From positions 1 to 64,000 of the forward strand of contig JAFKAC010000199.1 of the NCBI GenBank assembly GCA_025766275.1: a DNA stretch of 64,000 nucleotides. The letters run 5' to 3'. This DNA comes from Lactarius indigo (lineage: Eukaryota > Basidiomycota > Agaricomycetes > Russulales > Russulaceae). The position numbers were made by a program, and so were the translations under genes. Shown one piece after another: positions 1 through 10,843 of the stretch (within the stretch, counting starts at the first letter, position 1; every line of letters starts with the position of its first letter). Under the pieces are notes generated by a model. The model worked only from the letters and a program-made list of their open reading frames with translations, was not told the DNA's origin and ran no database searches.

Positions 1-291
1 TCAATTCCTTCTGCCGCACCATGTTCGGCTACCTTGCGAGACCGCGACGGAACCCCTTCGTCGTCGCTTGAATCGTTATTCTGTTCGCGATGTCATCCTA
101 ACGAGTTGTTCCAGAGGTGATCAGAAACTCACGTCATCTCGAACGGACTGAAAAGTGTCTTCGGTTTCGTAGACGTCTTTCCCAGAGGAGTCCTGCAGCG
201 CCGACGACGACACAACCTATACAGTCGGCGAGCTCGACAAAAAAGAAACACGCACGATGTCTGGCAAATTCGAATATTTATGCGCACTCAT
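1..291 (-). CDS. Dynactin subunit 2 (dynamitin/Jnm1)-like, N-terminal part, truncated by window edge
   Basis: Reading the minus strand, an ATG at 289-291 opens a short first exon ending SNLPDI. A GT-AG intron follows, then an exon containing the motif KDVYETEDTF, a second intron, and an acidic exon (NNDSSDDEG) that leaves the window. A start of 'KY-NLPDI ... DVYETED-F' followed by an acidic linker is typical of dynamitin, the dynactin p50 subunit that couples dynein to cargo. Only about 60 residues are visible, so the coiled-coil part cannot be checked. The assignment rests on remembered family sequence and the splice joins are inferred. The region upstream (292-767) separates it from the tRNA gene. 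Confidence 0.68.
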
Positions 292-767
292 AGGCGATCG
301 CAAGTGTGATGCGCAAGAGAAGGTGAGGTGAGGTGAAATGTGGGCGCGGGAGATGGGCAACGCGAAGTCGGGTCGGTAAAAGTGCGCCGGATTGTGAGAT
401 GAGGATCGACGCGAGTGAGGGGCGAGTTGGCGTTCACGCGAGGTTATCAGGCGGATCGTTTTCAAGAACACGATGGGTGATACTGTACTTCGTTCAAGAC
501 GCGAGAACCAGGGGTTATGTACACGGTAGACGGGACACAGTATACAGGTGAAGTACAATAGGCAGGCAGACACAAAAGTACGACAGCGTGAATACAACCA
601 TTGGAGTCGTCAATGCAAGCGCCAATGCCCGAAATTCGAGTCGAGCGCACCGAGCGTTGACGGTTGGTTTAGCGTCTTTTCCACATAACGTATGCGTCGT
701 CGATGTGATCAAGTTCAAGACGCACGCGACTACCAAATATGCGAGCAAAAAAAATCTCCAAAAAAGT
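292..767. other. Intergenic region between dynamitin-like gene and tRNA-Ser
   Basis: Short overlapping open frames occur on both strands, but none has recognisable protein sequence or plausible splice partners. It presumably holds the promoter of the leftward dynamitin-like gene. No RNA structure other than the neighbouring tRNA was found. Confidence 0.5.
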
Positions 768-861
768 CGTCACCTGAGCGATTCGAACACTCGCGGGCAA
801 AGCCCAACCGCTTAATCTGCGTATTAGCAGGCGATCCCGTTAACCACTCCGGCAAAGTGAC
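768..861 (-). tRNA. tRNA-Ser (anticodon GCU) with a short intron
   Basis: On the minus strand the acceptor arm GTCACTT pairs with AGGTGAC. The D arm is CCG/CGG around GAGTGGTTAA, and the T arm GAGTG/CGCTC encloses the loop TTCGAAT. A long variable arm (GGGC-TTT-GCCC) marks a class II tRNA, and the base after the acceptor stem is G, the serine discriminator. The anticodon stem only closes (ATCGC with GCGGT) if about 12 bases are removed just 3' of the anticodon loop CTGCTA. That is the canonical position for a nuclear tRNA intron and gives anticodon GCU. CCA is not encoded, as expected for eukaryotes. This tRNA reads AGY serine codons. Confidence 0.93.
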
Positions 862-1087
862 ATGGCTTATCTGCTCGCTATAAAATATACGACGGGTCAA
901 CGCCGTGTGACTGCCTCATCAACAGCTATGACTACAAATCGTCTGCATAAAGGAGGCAGCAGAGACATGCAAGATAAACTCTATTTACTGCCATTCTACC
1001 ATATGACCGACTCGCACATCGCAATGTACTTGCGTGTACAGCTCGTGATGTGAAAGGTCGCACTTGTACACATGAAACGATGACCTG

Positions 1088-4000
1088 TCAGGGGGATGTA
1101 GCGTCGATGGGCCCATCATCCTCATCCCCGGCCATTGATGTTCCTTTCTCGAACAAAAATGAAATGGTACCGCCTGGGACATCGTCGATTTCCGGTTCTG
1201 ACCCCAGACGCGAAACGTTGTCCAAATCGACAGCGTCTAGAAGAGCCGATATCCGACTCTTCGATGATTCCCCTGAGTGGGCCACTTGTGGTATTTGCGG
1301 AGACGGCAATCGGGGGAGCAGGCCGCAGAGAATCTGATCATGCACGCGTTCGCTGGCGTCTGGCTTCAAGCAGTTGATATGGGTCCACTCGCCCAGTGCA
1401 GCGAGTTCCGCTTTTTTCTTCTTTAAATACTAATGAACGCGTCACCCGGAATCCTTATATCACATATAAGAGGAGTGCTTACTGCTTTATCCCCTTGTTG
1501 AGAGTCAACTGATTTGACTTGTGATGCAACAATAAAGCCAGGTGCAGCTCCTGCATTGAGCCTGCTGCTATCATCTATACTTGTATCTACCACAGGCTCG
1601 GCATCAACATCGTCTGACGTCTCTGCACGATCGCAGAAGCAGTCTAAGAGGTCGTGACTGTGGCAGGCAGTTTTAGGGTGAATAGTGAAGATATCGCGTA
1701 GCTACAGGTGGCTTGTCAACCTCAATCTCGACTACAAGTCTTGCGTCTCTCACCTCTTTGGGACTGAATGTATCTGACTTAGAATCTGACTTCCCTCCAA
1801 TCAACGCTACAATATAGAAAAGTTAGCCTGACCCAGCGTGGAAGGATTAAGGGACATACTTCTACTCAGTCCCAACTTGGTGATTTGACGCTGATAGATC
1901 TTCTCTAAATTCAATGTATCGACGTCAGGTATTGGCCCTCCACAAGTCGATCTGACCCACCATCGATAGTCCCTGTTGTCAGAAAGCGGTATATGTAGAC
2001 ACTTCGCTTCTGCCCGTCACTACGGGGAAAGTTGGTCCCGACCACAATCGCAATGACGAATGTTTGTTACGAACCGATGGATACGCGCCATTGACTGAAG
2101 GTCGTGGCTAAAGCACTAGCGTCAGTGAACCTTAACTTAACAAATAAAGCGTCGCACCTTGGATTCCAGTCGGAATCAATGAGACACAGTCTTGAAGCGC
2201 CTACAAGGTTGAGTCCGACGCCACCCGCTTTAGAGCTGAGGAGAAAGAGAACTAGTGGAAAAATTGTGGTCTAATAGAATTAAAAGGAAGCTTGTAGACG
2301 CACAGCAACGCTCTTGAGAGGATTTATTGAACGTATTCACGTGCTCGGATCTTTTAGCTGCAGGCGTCGACCTGGGGATAACAAGGAGTCATCATCATTG
2401 CAATCAACAACTATGAAATACTCACCCGTCCAACCGAAGGTAGCTATATGATTTTTTCTTGCAGAAAGCTTCCAGGATGTTGAGAGTAGACGTATAGTGA
2501 GAAACAACGATACACTTCTCGTCTGTATGCTGTAGAGCGGAAGGTCAGTGCGTGTAGATGGAGGAATTCCAAGAAAAAAGGAAACGGACTCTTTTAATTG
2601 CTCTCAGAAGGTTTGCAATAGCCGTCAGTTTCCCTGATCCACAACTAGTCAGTTCCTTCATCACTAGGAGTATTCAATTTTGGGCCCACCACTCAGCGAG
2701 ACGTCTTCAACTCGGGCGCGCTCAGGAAGAAGTTTCACAGCCTCTTCAACGACCGTGGTTCTCTCGACGCTGTCTTGCCCCTGGCTAATCTTCGCCTTCG
2801 CCTTATCTGCAACAGCCTTGAGAAGGATAGGGCTGTTGCTTATTTTTGTAAGGATGTTAATTAGTGCGAGTGACTCGGCCGTAGAATGTTCGATGATGTC
2901 GTCCAAACGATCGGGGTTCAGGATCTTAGAAAATATTGACAATTGTAGTGCGGTTGGAGTAACAAAAACGACATATTCGTCTTGTATGTACATGAGCAAG
3001 CGCCTGGGATATCTCGGGCACGCTCACATTTGGGTGGCAAGAAGCGTTTCAGGATGCTTGCGTCGCGTCGGAGAACGAAACTGCGAGATATGGCAAGAAG
3101 CTAACGGACAGGGGTTGGGCTTCACCGACAGAACAGAAGGGTAAAGAAGTACCTGTGCGGAACGACTCTCGCCTAGCTTTGCTTCTTTCTCGGAGCATCC
3201 CGGTTCACGGCTACGGATAATGGGGGTCTCGTAGACACGACGAAAGGTGGAGTATTCATCTACAAGACCATCAGAGAAATGGTCGATTTGGAAAATTTGG
3301 TCGAACCCAATAATCCGGGATTGCAGAAATCAGCCTAGACAGCCGTCGAAGTCAATGTCAACAGACTATTACCGGATTTACTATCATTTACCATTGCGTG
3401 GAACTCGCCGAGATCATTTTGGATCGGCGTTCCGGAAAGAATTATTCTTCTTGGGGTCTTTAGGACCCCAAACATGGTTGACGTCTTGTTATTAACAGAC
3501 TTAAGACGGTGGCCTGCTATTACTTAACAGAGATTCGGCAAACTCGGTTCATGAACTGCGCACCTTCATCTGCGACGATAAGGCCGATGGGTGGGCTGAT
3601 GTGTGTTATTTTATCGTGCGATCTGGATTAGTGACAGGGCGTACATGCAATAAACCAAATCGGCGCTTATTAGTGGAGAGTCAGCATGACCCCGAAACTA
3701 GCGGCTTCCTGATAACTCACACTACGGTGCGTAGTCGCTCATAACCTATGAGAAGGACTTGATGGATTTTTCTATGGTAGTCAACAGCTTGGATAAACCG
3801 CATTCGGGAATGGTCTTAAACTGACGAGTTAACAAACTGTCTGATCGCCGTCTTCCCCTTATCTGCAGTAAGCACACCGACGCGGTCACGCCCCAACCTA
3901 CCGAGATCAGCACCTATACAAATGCGCAGCTCAAAGGAAGCATACCACTTCTGGAACTCGCTCTTCCAATTCTAAAAACGACTGTTTAGGCTAGATCAGT

Positions 4001-5957
4001 ATTTCGCGACCGTATCACTTACGTTAACGAGGGTGACAGGGCAGACGATAAGAACTTTCCCAACGACTGGGCCCGCGCCTGCATATGGATTCTGCTCTGT
4101 ATGATAGTTAGCAACACCGGATTATAAACGGGGCGACAACGTGCTTAGCAGTGTCCAGATGAGGGTAATCGTCTGAAACATTATCAATTGTAAAAACCCC
4201 CAGACAAATTGACCACACGAACCTGGAGGGTTTTTCCCAATCCCCTATTGAGTCACAATGCCCTCAATATTAGCGTAAGCGTAAGTCACAAGACGAGATA
4301 CCGCACATTTCATCAGCAAGGATGCACCCTTGGCCCTCGTGCTTTCGGAGTCCCATGACACATTCATACATGAACTTGACACCTAAGTCTATGTGTGAAT
4401 TATAGCCCCAGGCGCCTGATTGGGAAGCGAGCCGACCTTCTACCTGATGCGGTCTCAACCGGCGCGCCAGGATTGGATCTATGACCACGGGTACAATTGG
4501 TAAAGACCTGGAAGTTTTGTAAGAGCAAATGTCAGATCCTAGAGAGAACCTCACTTTTTATTGAATTTATTTGAATGTTCTTCGTCAGGCGCTTGCATTA
4601 CGACTGCCCCTTCGGCTCTAGGGTCATGCCCATGCCTGACCACTGAGATAAGCAAGAATGGAACCCGTCAGTCTAAGCTAGCACTCACAGTGGATTATTT
4701 GCTCTGGGTTTCGGCAATGGCTTTGCGTAGAATGTTGTTGGAGGGATGAATTTCACTCCCGATGAAGCTGAGTTCTTAATAGGTGATGCACTACCCCCTG
4801 TAGGACCAGCAGAGGGCTGGACGTCGACTATCTCTATGTCGTCTGATGGCTGATTCTCGTGTTCTTCTTCCATTCCTAGCAACGTCCCAGTAATTTTAGG
4901 GAATTCCGAGTGGGCTATGCGAGAATCGAGCTCTATCTCCAACCCGCCTATGAATGTCTTCAGACCGCAAGTAAGGCGCAGGTTCTCGAAAGGCTTTCGT
5001 CCAAGACTGCCAAGTAGATATATCCCTTTTAGTCAAGTGGGAAAAATGCTTCCGCCTCACATTTTCCCGCGTTCAGAGACAAGGACTAAAGTTTTTCCTT
5101 GCCTAGTAACGTAGGCATCCCCATCCCAAGTCTTATGCTTCTTGTGCTGCGGCCTTCTCCTGTGGAATGTGCTCGTCAACGTTGCTACGAAGGAGGTAAA
5201 GGTATTACCAATTAGCAGTCCAGTATGATTGTGCATTATCACCGCTTCCTGGTCGCTCCTTTGATGACGATGCTGTTGGCTCCGACAGTAAAGTGACGGG
5301 TTCTAACTCGATAACCTTTCTTTGAGAAACGGAGGTCTTGGGCGCGGTTGGGGGGCGAACGGTAGATGGGTTCAGCGCTACCGGCCTCAGTGGGACAAAT
5401 TGTCTTGAGAGAGAGACGGAGTTTGTCAAAGGAGGTAATGGCGCATCGCTCATGTCACCGCGACCGAAACATGCTCCAGAAAGATACTCTGATGGTTGCA
5501 TGGCGCGGTCAATCTCAAGTTCCTTGTTGCCCACAGTCAATTGGACGCCGCTCTCAAGCACATTGGAACCAATGTTCCCAGAGGTAAGCCTAGAATGCCA
5601 ATATCAATTTCGGGGCACAAAGCGGGAAACCAGATGCATACATGCGACCTTCCAGGTCCATGAGAGCGGCCTTTGGCTTGGTCACAACAAGGACCCCATC
5701 CCCCTCCCATGTCTTGTGTTTTTTTGCCTGAGGGGCTCTCCTTCATAACGGTCTATTCAAATTGTTTCTATGAGGGCCCTGAAGGACACACACCATTGAA
5801 CCATCCAATATTGCGTGTGACCGCCCGATCCATTTGGAAACGCGGCGGCTGAGGCATGCCTTTTGCTGGTGGCAATTTCACTCTGCTCGGATTCATGCAA
5901 TTTTCGTTTTAGAAGACGAGAATCTTCGGATGGAAGGGGGCTCTGGAAAGACGGCAT
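1088..5957 (-). CDS. RDH54: Rdh54/Tid1 (RAD54B-type) Swi2/Snf2 DNA translocase, about 20 introns
   Basis: This is a homologous-recombination motor that remodels Rad51/Dmc1 filaments on duplex DNA. After splicing (about 1,100 residues) the order is two copies of the RAD54B-type N-terminal module ([16 protein letters not shown] and [16 protein letters not shown]), the linker [13 protein letters not shown], and [28 protein letters not shown]. The helicase motifs follow: MGLGKT (Walker A), [21 protein letters not shown] and [16 protein letters not shown]. Walker A looks frameshifted in raw sequence, but the intron ending near 4229 restores EMGLGKTLQ. One intron (4097-4144) appears to have a GC donor. 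The start is the first ATG before the first module; an upstream exon is not excluded. The tail beyond about residue 990 is poorly conserved. Confidence 0.9.
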
Positions 5958-7312
5958 CGGGATTCTCACCCAGGCCCAGGGACAGTAAATGAGTTGCACA
6001 AGACACGATGCTTTGCCGACTCCATGACCGCGACGCGACGCGACACGTCCAGACAGTTACGTAACATTGTCTCACGCAGATATGTCATGTGCCTGCCTGA
6101 GTCTCTATTCATTCCGGCTGGCACATCTTCGATGCGAATGGCTCGACAGATTGTTGTCGCTGTTCGCGACCAAACAAATTTCTCTGTGAAAGCTAGCACC
6201 TCTTCTATGTGAATGGCCAGATCCAGGTGGGTCTCGCTTGAAGAGTCTGACCGCATTCCAGTGTAATATCCGCACAGCCGCCCAGCAACCTGGGGAGACT
6301 ATTTTTTTCTCCAGTTGCAAAGACATTCGGGTGGTTCCTCTTCTAGATGATTCTGACGTGCCATTTGCTACATTTGGTCGATCGTCGCGTCATAAGGAAA
6401 CTCTGTACCAACTGGTTGCACAACAAGGGATTGTTCCGAACGATAGCCGCTGCACATAACCCATTAGGGGGTTTCGGTGGATCGAGTACTCGCCTCAGTC
6501 GCCTGACCAGCTTCGAGGGTCAAGATAACAGATATTTTTGCACCCGTGCCCCGTAAAATGCACCCGGGCTTCTCTTTGGCGCCTGAACACCATATCATTG
6601 GAGTGCTATTGCCGTTTCACATTTCATTCTTGACCATTGACGCCGCAAGATCACTAGCGTGACCGTGCAAGACACCAACCGTCCAGAATCGAACTGCCGC
6701 GTAGCGCTGGAGGTGCGACTACTGTAGTTATCATGCGACTCCGCCTACATCAGCGCGGCCCTAGGGAATCCCCTCCATTTCGAGCGCCGGTCCATAAAAG
6801 GTGTTTAAATGAGCAGCTCCGCCCAGCGCTTATTAGTATTGTCGTTAAGGTTATTTGCCTTTGACACCACATGTCCCCGTCTTGGCGCAAGGAGCCCTTT
6901 CACGAGGTCGGTGCACGCGTCAACTGCAACATCGAAAAGCGCTCAGCAACATGTTTGACGGTCGGAGCCCAGGAGCAGCTGCGGCCGCGGCGCGGGCAAC
7001 CCAATACCTTTTTCATTACTGGACGTTATCTCTGTTTGCAAGCGCTCTGGCGAGGAATTCCGATAGTCGCAGGAGCGAAAATGGTCACGTAGGTCCGACA
7101 AACAGGAGTGCAACCCTGAGATCTGTTTCCAATTCACGAATACACAGGTCGCATTGTGGAATTACATCTCCCTTCCCTTCGAACGGGCAGCTCACGTGGC
7201 TGTCCTTCAGCCGCTGAGGAACGGGATGAGCCGGCGCCGGCGCCTTTACCAACAGAGTGGCCAGATTACTACTAGCAAACAACTTCGTCTTCTCTTTCCC
7301 CCCCATTCGCAA
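5958..7312. other. Intergenic region between Rdh54 and the amidohydrolase gene
   Basis: About 1.35 kb contains the promoter of the leftward Rdh54 gene. Several open frames of 60-120 codons exist on both strands (for example minus 5966-6256), but none resembles a known family or connects by plausible splice sites. A pair of short imperfect direct repeats (tct-atg-gaatggc type) lies near 6125-6215. I see no convincing gene. Confidence 0.45.
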
Positions 7313-9964
7313 CTAGATGTGCCCATACACCGGGCGGCCATCGATCGCCGTGGCATGGACCTTGGTGCTGAGGATCTCGCCCTCTGGAATAGTCATGATG
7401 TTCTTCGACAGCACAACGAAGTCCGCGCGCTTCCCGGGTGTAATTGACCCCAGGGTGTTCTCACTAAATGATGCCCATGCGGGGTCCAGCGTCATTCCTG
7501 CAATGTTTTAGAAGTCTCGCCCGTAAAGGAGCCTGGAAAGTGCACTATACCTTTGAGCGCTTCTTCACGCGTTAGGCGCTGTTCGGGGAACCTGCGACAA
7601 GCACATGAGGTCATCGAAGGGACTATCTAAGCTCGGTGACTTACCATCCCCCTGGACCATGAGGAGATGTGCCGTCCGGCGCAAGTCGCGTGACGGCAGC
7701 GAAGAACCCGGACAAGGGATTCAGGTCTTCGACGGGTGCATCCGATCCGAGGGTAAAACGTGCACCGTGGTCAATGATATCGCGGAAAGCGTAAAGCGAC
7801 TTGACACGTTCTGGACCCTGCGGAGGGTGAGCGGGGCAGGACATCTTTTGGTCACCGAGACTTACCAGTCGATCTTCGGCAAAGTACATGTCACTTATGC
7901 TGGCGTTGTCAACACGTTTAGCTACACGTGGTATTCGAAGCAACCTGATGACTCACGCATGCGTTGGCTGAACACTGGCGATAACTAGATTGTGCCTTGA
8001 GTCAACATCTGTCGGTGCATGAACAAGGTTGTTACATACCGCCGAGCTTTACGAGACGCTGCATATCTGATTGCGTGATAATCTGTGCATGTTCGAGACG
8101 GGGCCGGAGGGCAGTCACGTTGATGCCCTGGAGTGCAGACTCGAACGCATCGATAACGAGGGTGTTTGCTCTATCACCGACGGCATGGACATTCTGGAGA
8201 CAACCCGTGAATATCGAAGAGAGGAAGGCGTGCACTACTTACCGTTTGCCAGCCGTCTCTCAAGAACTTATGAATAGTTGTGGTCAGAAGCTGTTGGTCG
8301 ATTCTCATGAAGCCCCTTGTGCTGGGGTTGTCGGCATAAGCCTCGTGTAACTGACATGGCCGTAAGCCTAGAACCAAAGCCAGAACTCAATTGAACGTAC
8401 AGCCGCTCCACCGGATCGTAAAGCGCCTGAAGAAATATTAACGCCTAATGGTCACGTAGCGAAGAGCACTTACCATCTCCGAAAATCTTGACGCTCCGAG
8501 CCGTGAACCGACCATTGGCAGCCCCGATAATCGGCTTGATCTGATCGCCCCAGTACTCAGCGTTTTCGTCGAAATGTGTCATGCCATAAATTCGGATCTG
8601 AATGGTCATCAGCAAAGGGAGCCACGGAACATTTTCATGAACGCACGGGGAACTTTTCTTGTTCGGCAAGCCTGACGGATTTCAGATGTCTGTAATCGGG
8701 TCATTGAATAGAAAATACTTACGATTTGAAAAATTCCAGGGATCTCGGGTCAAAGCCGGCATCATGAATGGACGTAAGTCCAACTGAGACAGCGTCCTCT
8801 ACAACCAACTGAAAACGCTTCTCAAGGTCCTTATGTGTGGGTGGAGGGACCGTGACAAGGAACTGGGCATTGTCAAGAAAGACGCCTACAAACGCAATTC
8901 AATGTCATCGACAAAGTGCAAATTCGGAGTTACATTACCTGTAGGCTTGCCTGATACATCACGTACGATGACACCACCGTCGACGCTCTCTGGGAGAGGA
9001 GATATCTCCTCAAGGACTCTGGAATTCACCCAGATTGCGTGCCCGTCCTTGGACTCCAGTACGACCCGATGTTGTCTCACCAAGGGGTCAGAGTCCAAGT
9101 CTGCCTAATGGAAGCCCAGGTGCGAATGAATTATATGATGACAGAAAACAGAAAGCCGGCTCACTGCAGTCGGGAATTCCCGCTGTGCCCACTTCGTGTG
9201 GTCCCAACCCCATCCTTCGACAATTTTCAGGGGGTCCATTTTGATATCTTCATCGGATGAGATGAACCGACGAACCAGGGCGGTGGCGGCTTAGACAGGC
9301 TAATTTAGAATCCAGCCGATCACGAAGAAGTGGACACACACCTTTTGCGCTCCGAGCGCTTTCCAGGGGAATGAGCCGGCTTGCGCCGTATTCGAGCATG
9401 TGCGCATGCGAGTCTACGTGTAAGGATTTTGATTAGATGGTAATTACATACCAAGCAATCGTGTTGAGCGCTTACCACTTATTCCGGGAACAACTATTGA
9501 TCCCGATTCGATGAACCTAGTTACTAGACGGGGTTTTGGATGTGCGCGCTTAATTGCAGCCTCAATCGCAAGAATGGATGACTCCCATCGGCGGTGCACT
9601 TCGTCTAATACGGGTTATGGTATGCAAGAACGACATCATATGGCCACATACCTATGGCCCCGACATCCACGATGTAAGAGCCCTGAACGACCATGCATTG
9701 TGCGCGGGGATAATCAGGATCGACGGTGTATATATGAGCGCCGGAGCGAGAGCAGAGGGCATATGCATCGGGGAGAAGTGTAGGTTCCTGCCTACTGACG
9801 TAGGCGAGACAAAGTAATGATAGAATTGCAGACGAGGTATAGAGTAGGCGTGTCAATAGATGCGTGCGAGGTGCCGACGCAGACGGGCGTGAATACCCGT
9901 CAGTGGCCTTTTGCGCAACAGGTTTGGGGGATGTTGAGTTGGAGCGGAAGCGCAGATCTGCCAT
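7313..9964 (-). CDS. Membrane-anchored YtcJ-like amidohydrolase (amidohydrolase 3 family)
   Basis: A multi-exon gene encodes a metal-dependent hydrolase of the amidohydrolase superfamily; the substrate is unknown. The start MADLRF (9964) is chosen because the upstream frame is C-rich and UTR-like. Residues about 36-56 form one hydrophobic segment, suggesting a signal anchor. In order come AHIYTVD and the N-terminal beta-sandwich, VVPGISDSHAHMLEYG with the HxH metal site, EGWGWDHTKW, LESKDGHAIWVN, ARSVKIFGDG, YADNPSTRGFMRI, NVHAVGDRAN, RPRLEHAQI, and ARFTLGSDAPVEDLNP carrying the metal-binding Asp. The C-terminal SITPGKRADFVVL is typical of the family. Introns are short and mostly GT-AG. It has a long divergent gap to Hrd1. 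Alternative: another amidohydrolase subfamily, since substrate residues cannot be judged by eye. Confidence 0.88.
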
Positions 9965-10843
9965 GGCGAGGCGCGAGTGGGAAAAGGATGAGGGGGTGGG
10001 GTATGTGGAGGAAGGGGAGAGGCGAACCTGGTATTTATGCAAAAAAAAGTCTGAGAAATTGCTCCGTGTGGAAGGTTCAGGTTGCATTATTCCAGGCAGG
10101 CTCACCGGGGGGTCAATCCAATGGAAAGGCGCCCAAAAGGCGCCGAGGAGAGTCGATGCTTAGCAGCCATCCTCGGACGACCCTATGCCGTGTCGCCGTG
10201 GGCGTCTGAGCAATAATGCCTGCGTGATTCCAGGGGGTAGGCCGTGATACTGGCCGAAATACTAACTGTCTCCTCGCATCGTGTCCGGAGAGCGGCTCAT
10301 ATCCGAGCAGAGTAACGCCAACCTCGTCTCAAAGAAAAAAACATTGTCTCGTGTCAAATTTCTAGTAGCGTTACGTACTGCGCTTCTGAGTGTTGCATAG
10401 CGCCAACAAACCCTCAGCTGTTGCGGTGACCTCGCTACTCCCTTCCTGTGCTGATCCGAGGAGCAGACTGAGTTCGGAGGGCTATTAAATTGGCGAGTTA
10501 CAGGTCATAACTTGGCGTACTTTGTAGCACCAGAGCCCTTACAGTAGAAGGAGCCATGGTACGATGAAAAGGCCTATATGGCGTGAATAGCAACTTGGTA
10601 CCACCGGGATGTCTGAGAAGTTTTTCAAGGGAAAACAGAGGCACCATGGCGCTTAGAGTAGCAGTACGGCAAAACACGTGGCTGTTGGCGCGCTCACTGG
10701 GTCGCCTTGCGCCACGTCGGCCCTGTCCCCTCACATCTGCGCCGACCTGTCGCCACATCTCGCTTCTCACAACTCGGCCCTCAACGTCAACTCCGGCTTC
10801 GTTCTACCAGCACCATTACACTTTCTCCCTCTCCTTCCTGTTT
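9965..10843. promoter_or_regulatory. Divergent promoter region between amidohydrolase and Hrd1 genes
   Basis: The two flanking genes are transcribed away from each other, so this 0.88-kb stretch should hold both promoters. Open frames through it have no recognisable content, and the frame upstream of the Hrd1 ATG is S/T/P-rich as expected for a pyrimidine-rich leader. No clear TATA box was identified. Confidence 0.5.

Noticed and set aside
768..861. tRNA pseudogene because the anticodon stem mismatches
   Set aside because: The stem pairs perfectly once a canonical intron next to the anticodon is removed.
4197..4235. Frameshift in the Walker A motif of Rdh54
   Set aside because: Removing the intron GTGCGG..AATAG joins GAAAT to GGGATTGGG and restores EMGLGKTLQ in frame.
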